Positions 17,766 through 25,081 of a DNA stretch of 64,000 bases are shown piece by piece. The stretch spans positions 30,918-94,917 of the forward strand of contig CAWCIP010000020.1 of NCBI GenBank assembly GCA_963795665.1. Reading direction: 5' to 3'. The first letter of the stretch is position 1; each line of letters opens with the position of its first letter. This DNA is from DASUPK01 sp963795665. Lineage in GTDB: Bacteria > Actinomycetota > Thermoleophilia > Solirubrobacterales > 70-9. The notes beneath the pieces were generated by a model. The model worked only from the letters and a program-made list of their open reading frames with translations, did no database searches and was not told where the DNA came from. A program made the position numbers and the translations under genes.

Positions 17766-18470
17766 CTAGCCTCGAACGAGCGAGGCGTGCACAACGCCGT
17801 TGGGGCTCGCTATCCAGATCGAGGAGCCCCGCCTGAGCAGGACCGCCTCGCCCGCGACCGCCGGATCGCGGTACTCGACCTCGGCGTCGATCGACTCCGG
17901 CTCGGGCCCCGAGGACAGCTCCTCCTCCAGGGGCACCCAGTAGTGCGAGTTGTTGATGTGTCCGGCGGGGTCCATCTCGGTGGCGCGGAACTGCCATGGC
18001 GAGCGCTCCGCGTCCGCGGGCGGGTCGTCGTGCCGGAGGCGGACGTTCGCGTCGCGGCCCGCCGCGCTCTCCTCGTAGACCGCCATGAAGTCCGGGGGGA
18101 ACCGCATCGGCCTGCCGCGCTCGGGGTCGAGGCAGACCCAGAGCGAGACCGCCTCCACCGCCGCGCCCACGCCGGCGATCGACGTGCGTCGCTCCGCAGA
18201 GAACCGCCCGATGCCGCTGCAGAAGGTACGCAGGGTCAGGTCCTCGCCGAAGCGAGGAAATCGCTCCACTCGGATTCGAGTCCGCCGCACGATCCACGCC
18301 CCCCGGCCCTCGAAGCCGGAATCGATCAGGTCCGCATAGGCGACGTCCTGAAGCCAGCGCGCCATCGCGTCCAGCCGGCCGCGCCCCGCCGCGTCGGCGT
18401 CGGCGATGCCCGGCCGCATCGCGTGCTCATACGCGCGCCCGGCCCCTGGGTCCGGGACGATCTCCGTCAA
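17766..18470 (-). CDS. Acyl-ACP/acyl-CoA thioesterase family protein
   Basis: 234 residues with two hot-dog domains. The first is recognised by GIADADAAGRGRLDAMARWLQDVA, a segment typical of FatA-like actinobacterial thioesterases (its longest quoted piece here is GRLDAMARWLQDVA). The second has MDPAGHINNSHYW, where Asn and His are the catalytic positions of the family. It releases free fatty acids from acyl carriers. The TTG start leaves five bases after the stop of the WS/DGAT gene, so the two form an operon for acyl-chain handling. An internal ATG 17 codons in is possible but would cut the first strand. Confidence 0.8.
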   Translation of the reverse strand: MTEIVPDPGAGRAYEHAMRPGIADADAAGRGRLDAMARWLQDVAYADLIDSGFEGRGAWIVRRTRIRVERFPRFGEDLTLRTFCSGIGRFSAERRTSIAGVGAAVEAVSLWVCLDPERGRPMRFPPDFMAVYEESAAGRDANVRLRHDDPPADAERSPWQFRATEMDPAGHINNSHYWVPLEEELSSGPEPESIDAEVEYRDPAVAGEAVLLRRGSSIWIASPNGVVHASLVRG

Positions 18471-18475
18471 CTCCG

Positions 18476-19921
18476 CTACTTGAGCTCCTCAAGCGAGTCG
18501 CGCAGCCGGTCCAGCATCGACCACAGGTCAGGCATCTGATCGCGATCGGCGACGATGCCGAAGTCCATCTTGCCGCAGTAGCTCATCACGGTCATGTTGA
18601 GGCCCATCCCGTCGGTGATCACCGAGACCGGATAGTTGGCGACCAGTCGCGCTCCGGCGCAGTAGAGCGGGAACTGCGGGCCGGGGACGTTGGACACGAC
18701 CAGGTTCCAGGTTGGCCGCCCGCGGCCGCTCGTGGAGATCGCGAAGGTGGCGCGAGCCGCCCGGGCGAAGACGGCCGGCGGGATGAAGTGGTTGGTGTCC
18801 TGGAGCAGCTCGGCCGGCAGGGCCCGGTGGTGCTCCTTCATCGCGGCGAGCGCCTTGTGGGTCTTGTCGAGGCGGCGGACCGCATCCGGCTCGTTGGTGA
18901 AGAACGGCGCGCTCATCAGCATGATCCGGTTGCCGTAGGTGCCGATCTCCTCATCGGTCCTCACCGAGACGGGCACCTGGACCACCAGCGGGTCGGGCGG
19001 CAGCTCGTCGTGCTCGAGCAACCAGCTCCGGACGGCCCCGGCGCAGACCGAGACGACAACGTCGTTGACCGTGACCTTGTGCTTGTCCTTGACCTCCTTG
19101 ACCTCGTCGAGCGTCAGCTGTCCGAAGGCGAAGCGCCGGTGCGGCGAGATCCGCCCGTTGAAGCAGGTCTTTGGCGCCTTGTAGTGCGTGTGGGCCAGGA
19201 CCCCGGTCTCGCGGTTCGACAGCGGCCGGGTCAGGCGGTCGGCGACCTTGGCGACGATCCCGGTCCCCGGGATGCCGGCGAAGACCGGCGACTCGTCCAG
19301 ATTCGGGAGGGCCCTGGGCAGCGAGCGCAGGATCCGCAGCGGATAGCGCGGCACGCCCATCAGGCCGCGGCTGAGCATCTCCAACTCGGTCGGCTTCCGG
19401 TCGCCACCGTTCATCTCCGGCTCGGGGAGCTCCCGGCCCTCCGGCGCCAGGTCGAAGAGGACACCCATGATCTCCGCCCCCGAGAGGCCGTCGATCAAGG
19501 CGTGGTGGATTTTGGTGAGCAGCGCCTTGTGTCCGTCCTCCAGGCCGTGGACCAGGTACAGCTCCCACAGGGGGCGGGACCGGTCGAGCGGCCGGGAGGC
19601 GATCCGAGCGACCTGCTCTGCGAGCTTCTCCCTTGCCCCTCCGGGAGGCAGCGCCAGCTCGCGTACGTGGAAGTCGAGGTCGAAGTCATCGTCGTCCAGC
19701 CAGTACGGGTAGTCGAGTCCGAACGGCACCTCCACCAGCCTCCAGCGAAGCGGAGGGAGAAGCGGCAGGCGCTCCTCCATCAGATCGCTGATGTCCTTGA
19801 AGGTCAGCTCCCCGCTGGGAGTGGTCGACGGATCGAGGATCGTCAGCCCGGCGACGTGACCGGTCTGGTTTGAGCTCTCCAGCGCCAGGAACTGCGCGTC
19901 GAGGCTGGTCAGCTGACGCAT
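18476..19921 (-). CDS. Wax ester synthase/diacylglycerol acyltransferase (WS/DGAT)
   Basis: 481 residues, the usual length. The N-terminus is LTSLDAQFLALESS, with the catalytic HHALIDGLSG (HHxxxDG) at about residue 140. Later family blocks NDVVVSVCAGAVRSWL and LVVSNVPGPQFPLY are present. It transfers acyl groups from acyl-CoA to long-chain alcohols or diacylglycerol, making wax esters or storage triacylglycerol at the membrane. The -10 box TAGAAT lies six bases upstream of the ATG, giving a leaderless message that continues into the thioesterase gene. Confidence 0.93.
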   Translation of the reverse strand: MRQLTSLDAQFLALESSNQTGHVAGLTILDPSTTPSGELTFKDISDLMEERLPLLPPLRWRLVEVPFGLDYPYWLDDDDFDLDFHVRELALPPGGAREKLAEQVARIASRPLDRSRPLWELYLVHGLEDGHKALLTKIHHALIDGLSGAEIMGVLFDLAPEGRELPEPEMNGGDRKPTELEMLSRGLMGVPRYPLRILRSLPRALPNLDESPVFAGIPGTGIVAKVADRLTRPLSNRETGVLAHTHYKAPKTCFNGRISPHRRFAFGQLTLDEVKEVKDKHKVTVNDVVVSVCAGAVRSWLLEHDELPPDPLVVQVPVSVRTDEEIGTYGNRIMLMSAPFFTNEPDAVRRLDKTHKALAAMKEHHRALPAELLQDTNHFIPPAVFARAARATFAISTSGRGRPTWNLVVSNVPGPQFPLYCAGARLVANYPVSVITDGMGLNMTVMSYCGKMDFGIVADRDQMPDLWSMLDRLRDSLEELK

Positions 19922-19927
19922 CGGGCG

Positions 19928-19933
19928 ATTCTA
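19928..19933 (-). promoter_or_regulatory. -10 box TAGAAT of the WS/DGAT operon
   Basis: On the minus strand TAGAAT is followed by CGCCCG and then ATG. It is the closest match to the -10 consensus among the leaderless starts in this window. Confidence 0.6.
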
Positions 19934-19950
19934 AGCTGGCGAGGTTTGGG

Positions 19951-19974
19951 AATTACTTGTGCGGGCAAGTAGTT
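19951..19974. promoter_or_regulatory. Inverted repeat upstream of the DoxX gene, operator candidate
   Basis: AATTACTTG and CAAGTAGTT face each other across TGCGGG, matching at eight of nine positions. The sequence stands out as A+T-rich in this genome. MarR/HxlR-type regulators of DoxX/quinone-stress genes bind repeats of this ACTTG/CAAGT kind; the assignment is inference. No such regulator gene is nearby. Confidence 0.5.
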
Positions 19975-20002
19975 CATCCAAACTTCGAACAGGAGGACCG
20001 GA

Positions 20003-20515
20003 ATGGATCTCGCGTTGCTCGTGCTCCGTGTCGTGGTGGGCGCGCTGTTCGCCGGCCACGGCGCCCAGAAGCTCTTCGGCGTATTCGGCGGCGGTGGCCT
20101 GGAGGGCACCGCGGGGATGTTCGATCAGATCGGCCTGCGGCCAGGCTGGCTCCATGCCCGGGCGGCGGGGACGGCCGAGCTCCTCGGCGGCCTGCTGATC
20201 GCGCTCGGCCTCTTCACCCCGTTCGCGGCGGCGGCCCTGATCGGAGTGATGACCGCGGCCGTGCTCACCGTTCATCTCCCGAACGGGATCTGGAACACGA
20301 GCAAGGGGTACGAATACAACCTCGTCCTGGCCGCTGTGGTCTTCGCGCTGTCGGGCGTGGGCGCGGGTGCCTGGTCGCTCGACAACGCGTTCGGCTTCGA
20401 TCTGCACGGGACCGGATGGGCGCTGGCCGCGCTCGTGGTGGGCCTGGTCGGCGGCGGCGGGGCCGTGATCAGCGGCCGCTCTATCGCCCGGCACGAGCCA
20501 CACCCGGCTTCGTAG
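20003..20515 (+). CDS. DoxX-family membrane protein
   Basis: 170 residues, four membrane helices. The family start LLVLRVVVGALFAGHGAQKLFG is visible, as are GTAELLGGLLIALGLFTP and the helix ending in NLVLAAVVFALS. DoxX-like proteins sit in the cytoplasmic membrane and are linked to thiol/quinone stress and to quinol oxidation; the exact reaction is not established for this group. A strong AGGAGG ribosome-binding site precedes the ATG. The inverted repeat about 30 bases upstream suggests repressor control. Confidence 0.88.
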   Translation: MDLALLVLRVVVGALFAGHGAQKLFGVFGGGGLEGTAGMFDQIGLRPGWLHARAAGTAELLGGLLIALGLFTPFAAAALIGVMTAAVLTVHLPNGIWNTSKGYEYNLVLAAVVFALSGVGAGAWSLDNAFGFDLHGTGWALAALVVGLVGGGGAVISGRSIARHEPHPAS

Positions 20516-20620
20516 AGGCGACCGAGGCCCTCGGCTCGAACGTCGGTGGAGCGCCCTGTCGCGCCGCGAGGCGGCGCGGTAGGGTGAGCTTCCGCCTGCC
20601 TCGACAAGGAGAAGGAACTC

Positions 20621-21199
20621 ATGCTTGGTAAGCCGTCCAAGAAGCTGGTGAAGCAGTTGCAGGAGAGTGGAAAGCGCGCCAACGCCACGGTCGTCGAGAT
20701 CGCCGAGAAGGGAATGGCTGTGACGCGCGGCGCCGAGGGCGTGATCAGCAACACCGAGCTGGCACTCAAGGCGCACCTGCGTGTCCAGCCCGACGACGAG
20801 CCCGAGTTCGAGGTCAAGAAGCGGTTCAGCTTTCCGCAGCTGGCGGTGCCGAGCGCCGGGCAGACGGTGCCCGTCCTCTACGACCCGCAGGACCACGACA
20901 AGATCATCGTCGACTACTCCCCCGAGGCCCAACAGTCGGCGGCCTTTTCGGCTGCGGGCGTCGACCCGAGCCAGATCGGCCAGCTGATGGAGCAGGCGCA
21001 ACAGATGCGCGCCCAGGCCGGGCAGATGCAGGCGGGCATGCCCGGGATGGGCCAGGTGCCGGGCATGACCCCGCCGGCGCCCGCACAGCCTCAGGTAGAC
21101 CCGGTCGAGCAGCTCGAGAAGCTGGCGAAGCTGAAGGAGTCGGGCGCGCTCACCGAGGCCGAGTTCGAGGCCGAGAAGGCCAAGATCCTCAGCCAGTAA
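20621..21199 (+). CDS. SHOCT-domain protein
   Basis: 192 residues. Residues 15-100 form a beta domain like DUF3592-type proteins (ANATVVEIAEKGMAV, then VPVLYDPQDHDKIIVDY). A Met/Gln/Pro-rich linker follows (MEQAQQMRAQAGQMQAGM). The C-terminal SHOCT motif is VEQLEKLAKLKESGALTEAEF. SHOCT is a short oligomerisation module often at the end of envelope-associated proteins. A ribosome-binding site AAGGAG precedes the ATG. Function unknown. It converges on the mannosyltransferase gene with the two stops adjacent. Confidence 0.8.
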   Translation: MLGKPSKKLVKQLQESGKRANATVVEIAEKGMAVTRGAEGVISNTELALKAHLRVQPDDEPEFEVKKRFSFPQLAVPSAGQTVPVLYDPQDHDKIIVDYSPEAQQSAAFSAAGVDPSQIGQLMEQAQQMRAQAGQMQAGMPGMGQVPGMTPPAPAQPQVDPVEQLEKLAKLKESGALTEAEFEAEKAKILSQ

Positions 21200-22552
21200 C
21201 TAGTGCCCGAAGATCAGCGGCAGCTGTAGCCCGATCGCCAGCGCGGTCAGGGCCAGCGCGGAGAAGCGCTGGTAGGGCCGGACCGCAAGCGCCGCCAGGG
21301 GCAGGAACCAGATCAGATACCAGGGCAGGAACCAGGTGGTGGTCACCAGGACGGCGAAGGTCGCCCACCCCGCGTTCTCGAGCCAGTTCCCTCCGCGGTA
21401 GACCCGCACGAGCAGCAGGGCGACGGTCGGCAGCAGGACGAGCATCCCGATCCTGCCGAGGGTGTGGGTGGTGATGCCAAGACCGAGCACGTCGTTGACC
21501 ACTCCGGGGACGTCGTTCGGCGTCTCCAGGCGAGCGTCGTGCTGCAGCACGTGCAGGAGACTCGAGACGTGGGTGCCGAAGGCGAGCAGCGTGGCGACGA
21601 CGACCACCGCGGTCGCGAGCGTTCCCCAGAGCAACGCCCGCAACGGCCTTCGTGAGCCGAGCAATGCGAAGGGCAGCAGGACGACCGAGGAGCTCTTCAC
21701 CGCCACCGCCACGACCAGCGCCGCCATGCCGGACTCCCGCCCGATCAGGAGCATGTAGATGCCGCCCAGGGCGGCGGCCAGCATCAACAGGTCGTTGTGG
21801 GCCCCGCCCACCGCGTAGGCGAGCAGGACCGGGTTGAGGCCGAAGAACAGCGTCGCCGGGAGCGCGGGCCGGCCCAGGCGGGTCGCGCATGCCCAGACCA
21901 GCGCCACGCAGGCGAGGCTGGCGAGCGCCGTGACCGACTTGAGCAGCCAGATCGCGGCCGTGAAGCTGACCCAGCCGAGCGGCAGGGTGCCGAGGGTGAA
22001 CAGCGGCCCGTAGGCGGTCGTGTTGAGCGGCCAGCCGACGTATATGTAGGAGGGATCGGTCGGCGCAGCGGAGAGCGGATGGACATACGGGTTCAGGTGG
22101 TGCACCGCGTCGAGCCGCGCGTAGCCCACGTAGTTGAAGATGTCGCTGGAGAGGAGCGGCGGCGCGATCACGAAGAGCAGGTGCAGCGCCACGATCGCCC
22201 CCACGCCGATGCGGAACCGGACCGAGTCCGCGAAGAGCAGCACCCCGAGGTAGCAGACCCCGAGAACGATGAAGAGGACCGCGAACTCGGTGCCGCTCAG
22301 CGACAGCCCGATGCCGTGGAGCGGGCCCCTGATCGAGGTCGGGAGCCCGTGGTGGATGTGAAGGGTCGGCCCGTAGTGCTTGGACGCGGCGCCGGCCGCC
22401 ATCAGGAAGGCGGAGGCGACCATCCCTCCGAGGAACGTGTTGGCGATCAGAGCCCGGTGGCCGGCCTTGATGCCCGGGAGGGACGGGACGGCCGGAGGGC
22501 CCACGGCAGCCGGCTCGATTGCCGAATCAGCGGTTCCGGGGAGCGACTCCAT
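21200..22552 (-). CDS. Polyprenol-phosphate-mannose-dependent mannosyltransferase-like membrane protein (GT-C)
   Basis: 450 residues with about 11-12 membrane helices. The first large extracytoplasmic loop carries PPLLSSDIFNYVGYARL, matching the SSD(V/I)xxY signature of MptA/MptB-type alpha-1,6-mannosyltransferases. VGGAHNDLLMLAAAL and FLPWYLIWFLPL are further landmarks of this group. It would add mannose from polyprenol-phosphate-mannose to a lipoglycan on the outer face of the membrane. A GH76 alpha-1,6-mannanase-type gene 2.5 kb away acts on the same linkage. No close promoter match to the leaderless pattern is seen (TACCAT lies 11 bases before the ATG). Confidence 0.8.
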   Translation of the reverse strand: MESLPGTADSAIEPAAVGPPAVPSLPGIKAGHRALIANTFLGGMVASAFLMAAGAASKHYGPTLHIHHGLPTSIRGPLHGIGLSLSGTEFAVLFIVLGVCYLGVLLFADSVRFRIGVGAIVALHLLFVIAPPLLSSDIFNYVGYARLDAVHHLNPYVHPLSAAPTDPSYIYVGWPLNTTAYGPLFTLGTLPLGWVSFTAAIWLLKSVTALASLACVALVWACATRLGRPALPATLFFGLNPVLLAYAVGGAHNDLLMLAAALGGIYMLLIGRESGMAALVVAVAVKSSSVVLLPFALLGSRRPLRALLWGTLATAVVVVATLLAFGTHVSSLLHVLQHDARLETPNDVPGVVNDVLGLGITTHTLGRIGMLVLLPTVALLLVRVYRGGNWLENAGWATFAVLVTTTWFLPWYLIWFLPLAALAVRPYQRFSALALTALAIGLQLPLIFGH

Positions 22553-22579
22553 CGGCGCGCGGGATGGTAGAGCGGACCC

Positions 22580-24070
22580 TTAAGGCGCGCTCAGCTTCGC
22601 CTTCTGCGGAACCCGGACGAGATAGGTCCCCCCGCCCGAGGTGAACTCGGGGCGGAAGCCCGCCGCCTCGAGCCGCTGAACCGAGGAGTGCAGGTGAACG
22701 ATCACCGCTCCCGCATGGATCCTGCGCAGGGCACCGGCCAGATCCTGCGCCGTGCCGGCACGAAGGACCCGGTAGTTGTCCTGGAGCTCCTGCGGCGTGT
22801 ACTGCTCGAGCCAGCCGTTCAGCACGACCGGGGTATCCGGGGAGCGCCAGTTGATGTAGGAGCCCACGCCCGCGTAGGTGACGATGCGCCCGTGCTCGGG
22901 TGGATGCGCGATCGCGTAGTCGGCGACCGGGAAGCTGAGCGTCGGATCGTCCCGGGCCGGGCCGAGAAACACCGCCCAGACGAGGGTCGCCGCGGCGGCG
23001 GCCGCGCCGAAGAGGGCGACGGGCCCTCGGATCGGCGTCGGGCCCCGGTTCGGCGCGGTCCACGCCACCTGCAGGGCGAGGACCGGCCCGATGAAGACGA
23101 TGTTCCGAACCGAGTAGCCCGCGAAGACGAGGAATCCCGCCGTCACCAACAGGGTGGTGACGCGGCGCGGCCGCGGTGAGCGAACCCACATCCACGCGGC
23201 GAAGCAGGTCGCCAGGGACAGGTAGACGACCGCCAGCGGAGAGCTGAACGCCGACTCCCACTCGGTGCTCGCCAGTGAGATCGCCTGGTTCTGGAAGCTG
23301 AGCAGGTAGTCCCAGATCGCCGCCCCGAGCGGCGTGGCGACGGTGACCGTCACCGCGGCGAGGACGACGAGGAGTCCGAGTACGGCGACACGCGAGAGCG
23401 GGACGGCGCCCGGTATCCCGCGCCAATTGTCGATCGCGAGCCCGACGGTCGCGAGTCCGAGAAGCAGGAGGCCGGCGATGAACCCGCCGTGAAGGTTCGC
23501 CCAGAGCGCGAACAGCACCAGGATTGCGAGCGGCGCCCACCAGGCATGACGCCGGCCCGTCCTCGCTCCTCCCCGCTCGTGCCAGAGCAGGATGAGCAGG
23601 GCGACCAGCAACGTGAAGATCAGCACCGTGAACCCAGCCGCGCGAGGGTGGATCACGGCGAGAACCCCCGGGAAGTAGAAGGCCGCGACCGCGACGAGCA
23701 TCCGCCAGCCCTTCCGCCGGCAGATCCAGAGCAGGAGGGCCAGGGGTGCGGTGATCAGCACCGCGTAGAGCACGGTCAGGCCGGTGGGGCCGAGCACCTG
23801 CGAGACACGGAAGAACGCCAGCTCGGAGAGCCACTGCTGGTTCAGCCAGGTCCCGCCCTGGGAGATCGTCGCGAAGGGATCGTGGGTGGCGACGCCGTGC
23901 TGCGCGACGAACCGGCCGCTCATCAGCGACAGGTAGAAGTCGCCGTTGTGGAAACGGTCCAGGCAGAGGGCGAGCGCGCCGACGAGCACGATCAGGGCGC
24001 CGATCAGGGCCCAGGTGGATCGCGAGGTCAGCCGCACACCGGAATCGGTGCTGGGGTCGACGCCAAGCAC
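22580..24070 (-). CDS. Polytopic membrane protein, GT-C-like, function unknown
   Basis: 496 residues with about ten hydrophobic helices and a soluble C-terminal domain of roughly 120 residues starting near GRIVTYAGVGSYINW. The first loop holds NGDFYLSLMSGRFVAQHG and HDPFATISQGGTWLNQQWL. This layout (acidic first loop, membrane bundle, outside tail) is that of GT-C glycosyltransferases and of actinobacterial proteins with no assigned activity. It lies directly upstream of the mannosyltransferase-like gene on the same strand, 27 bases away, suggesting a joint role in envelope glycans. The GTG start is tentative. Confidence 0.65.
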   Translation of the reverse strand: MLGVDPSTDSGVRLTSRSTWALIGALIVLVGALALCLDRFHNGDFYLSLMSGRFVAQHGVATHDPFATISQGGTWLNQQWLSELAFFRVSQVLGPTGLTVLYAVLITAPLALLLWICRRKGWRMLVAVAAFYFPGVLAVIHPRAAGFTVLIFTLLVALLILLWHERGGARTGRRHAWWAPLAILVLFALWANLHGGFIAGLLLLGLATVGLAIDNWRGIPGAVPLSRVAVLGLLVVLAAVTVTVATPLGAAIWDYLLSFQNQAISLASTEWESAFSSPLAVVYLSLATCFAAWMWVRSPRPRRVTTLLVTAGFLVFAGYSVRNIVFIGPVLALQVAWTAPNRGPTPIRGPVALFGAAAAAATLVWAVFLGPARDDPTLSFPVADYAIAHPPEHGRIVTYAGVGSYINWRSPDTPVVLNGWLEQYTPQELQDNYRVLRAGTAQDLAGALRRIHAGAVIVHLHSSVQRLEAAGFRPEFTSGGGTYLVRVPQKAKLSAP

Positions 24071-24154
24071 GGGGCGGGTATTCGTAGCGGTTTCAGCGGT
24101 CCCATTGCGTCACCGAGCGGTGAAATTGGCCGATTTGGGCCAAAAAGACGCTAT

Positions 24155-24182
24155 TTGCAGGCATTTCAGCATCTGCTAATAT
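24155..24182 (+). promoter_or_regulatory. Sigma70-type promoter TTGCAG-N16-TAATAT
   Basis: -35 TTGCAG and -10 TAATAT with 16 bases between, in an A+T-rich island (24120-24185) that contrasts with the surrounding GC-rich DNA. Transcription from here would give a leader of about 100 nt before the zinc-ribbon/HTH gene. Two copies of ATTTGCAG (24153 and 24214 area) flank the -10 and may be regulator sites. Confidence 0.6.
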
Positions 24183-24290
24183 GTACGACCCCGCCGGGCC
24201 ATGGAAACCCGGCATTTGCAGCGTTTTCGCGCAGTTCTTCCACCCAAAGGCAGCCTTCGCGAACGCAGCACTCGACCGCGGAGGTAACTC

Positions 24291-24674
24291 ATGTCCAAGA
24301 CCACAACCGCCACCAGAACGCGCGCTCGCGCGCCCCGCACACGTCGCTGGACCTGCGCCGGCTGCGAGGTGACCGTGCGCTATGCCGCAGGCAGCAAGTC
24401 CACCCCCCGGCGACCCGAGGGCTGGACCAAGGCCGGCGGCCAGTGGCTCTGCCTGCACTGCCAGCGCGAGAAGGCCGTCGAGAAGGCGACTATCGGCGCG
24501 AACGGTGACGGCTGGGCGTCAAGGCGCCAGGCCCTGCTCGAGTTCGAGCTCCGCCGCAGCCCCGAGGAGCCCGACGGCGTGATCGCCAAGCGCGCCAACT
24601 GCTCCACCGGCCACGTGCGCAAGGTCCGCGAGGAGCTCGAGCGCGACGGCAAGCTCCGCAAGGCCGCCGCTTAA
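24291..24674 (+). CDS. Small zinc-ribbon/helix-turn-helix protein
   Basis: 127 residues. A basic N-terminus (TATRTRARAPRTRR) leads into a zinc ribbon with two CxxC knuckles, CAGC (22/25) and CLHC (54/57). A C-terminal segment, about 80-122, looks like a winged or simple HTH: RRQALLEFELRRSPEEPDG, then IAKRANCSTGHVRKVREEL. Likely a DNA-binding protein, regulator or nucleoid-associated. The ATG has the ribosome-binding site GGAGG seven bases upstream, and a consensus-like promoter lies about 110 bases upstream. I do not recognise the family by name. Confidence 0.75.
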   Translation: MSKTTTATRTRARAPRTRRWTCAGCEVTVRYAAGSKSTPRRPEGWTKAGGQWLCLHCQREKAVEKATIGANGDGWASRRQALLEFELRRSPEEPDGVIAKRANCSTGHVRKVREELERDGKLRKAAA

Positions 24675-24714
24675 CCGGCGCAGGCAACCGCCAACCTCAT
24701 TAGCCTGGTTTCAA

Positions 24715-24735
24715 CCCGTACCGATCGGGTACGGG
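24715..24735 (+). terminator. Hairpin after the zinc-ribbon/HTH gene
   Basis: CCCGTACC, loop GATCG, GGTACGGG: a perfect eight-base-pair stem 40 bases after the stop. No U-run follows. It lies just upstream of the riboswitch and could terminate the upstream gene or help fold the riboswitch leader. Confidence 0.45.
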
Positions 24736-24744
24736 CCAAGGAAT

Positions 24745-24900
24745 TGCACCTGCCGAATCGCATTGTTCGGCGGCGGTGTTTGTGGCCGCCGCTGACCAAG
24801 TGCGAACGGGGGAACCAACTGGAGCTCAGCTCCGTGGGCGAATCGGTCCATCCGTAGCGCACTCTTTCAGCGCGAGCCCGTCAGCTAACCCCGTAGGCCC
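24745..24900 (+). ncRNA. Cyclic di-AMP riboswitch (ydaO-yuaA type)
   Basis: The sequence shows the conserved blocks of this riboswitch class in order. P1 5' strand CCUGC (24749-24753) is followed by CGAAUCG; then come ACGGGGGAACCA (24806-24817), GUGGGCGAAUCG (24834-24845), CGUAGCGCACUC (24853-24864), and the signature CCCGUCAGCUAACC (24877-24890). GUAGG (24893-24897) closes P1. The class binds c-di-AMP and generally turns off expression of wall-hydrolase or potassium/osmolyte genes when the nucleotide is high. The ribosome-binding site of the 42-residue peptide begins about five bases after the aptamer, so control is probably through translation or close termination. Confidence 0.85.
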
Positions 24901-24917
24901 GAGAAAGAGAGGTTGGC

Positions 24918-25046
24918 ATGAGCACGTTGATCGATCACCTGGCGACGGATCGGATTCGGGGCGGACGTCTTGTCCTCGCGTACACGGTCGGAGCCATTTT
25001 CGGCATCGCCCTCGCTTTGGTCGCGCTTGCGGCGGCCGGCCCGTAG
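24918..25046 (+). CDS. 42-residue single-span membrane peptide under riboswitch control
   Basis: ATG after the purine-rich GAGAAAGAGAGG. The peptide begins MSTLIDHLATDRIRGGR and continues with one hydrophobic helix of about 22 residues (VLAYTVGAIFGIALALVALA), ending AAGP and TAG. It is the only open frame on this strand between the c-di-AMP riboswitch and the convergent GH76 gene, so it is the apparent target. The shape, a short cytoplasmic tail then one helix, is like regulatory membrane microproteins such as KdpF. No sequence family is recognised. Translation is inferred from the ribosome-binding site and context. Confidence 0.6.
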   Translation: MSTLIDHLATDRIRGGRLVLAYTVGAIFGIALALVALAAAGP

Positions 25047-25081
25047 GGACACCGGCCTGTGGGCCGGGCCGTCAGCTGGAG

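Noticed and set aside
15500..17836. A 778-codon open frame on the plus strand
   Set aside because: It runs antisense through the HD-GYP regulator and out of frame through the hydrolase. Its composition (Arg/Asp/Gly/His rich) is that of a GC-rich shadow.
24715..24735. Regulatory operator palindrome (CCCGTACC/GGTACGGG)
   Set aside because: It lies between a stop codon and the riboswitch and is better explained as an RNA hairpin.
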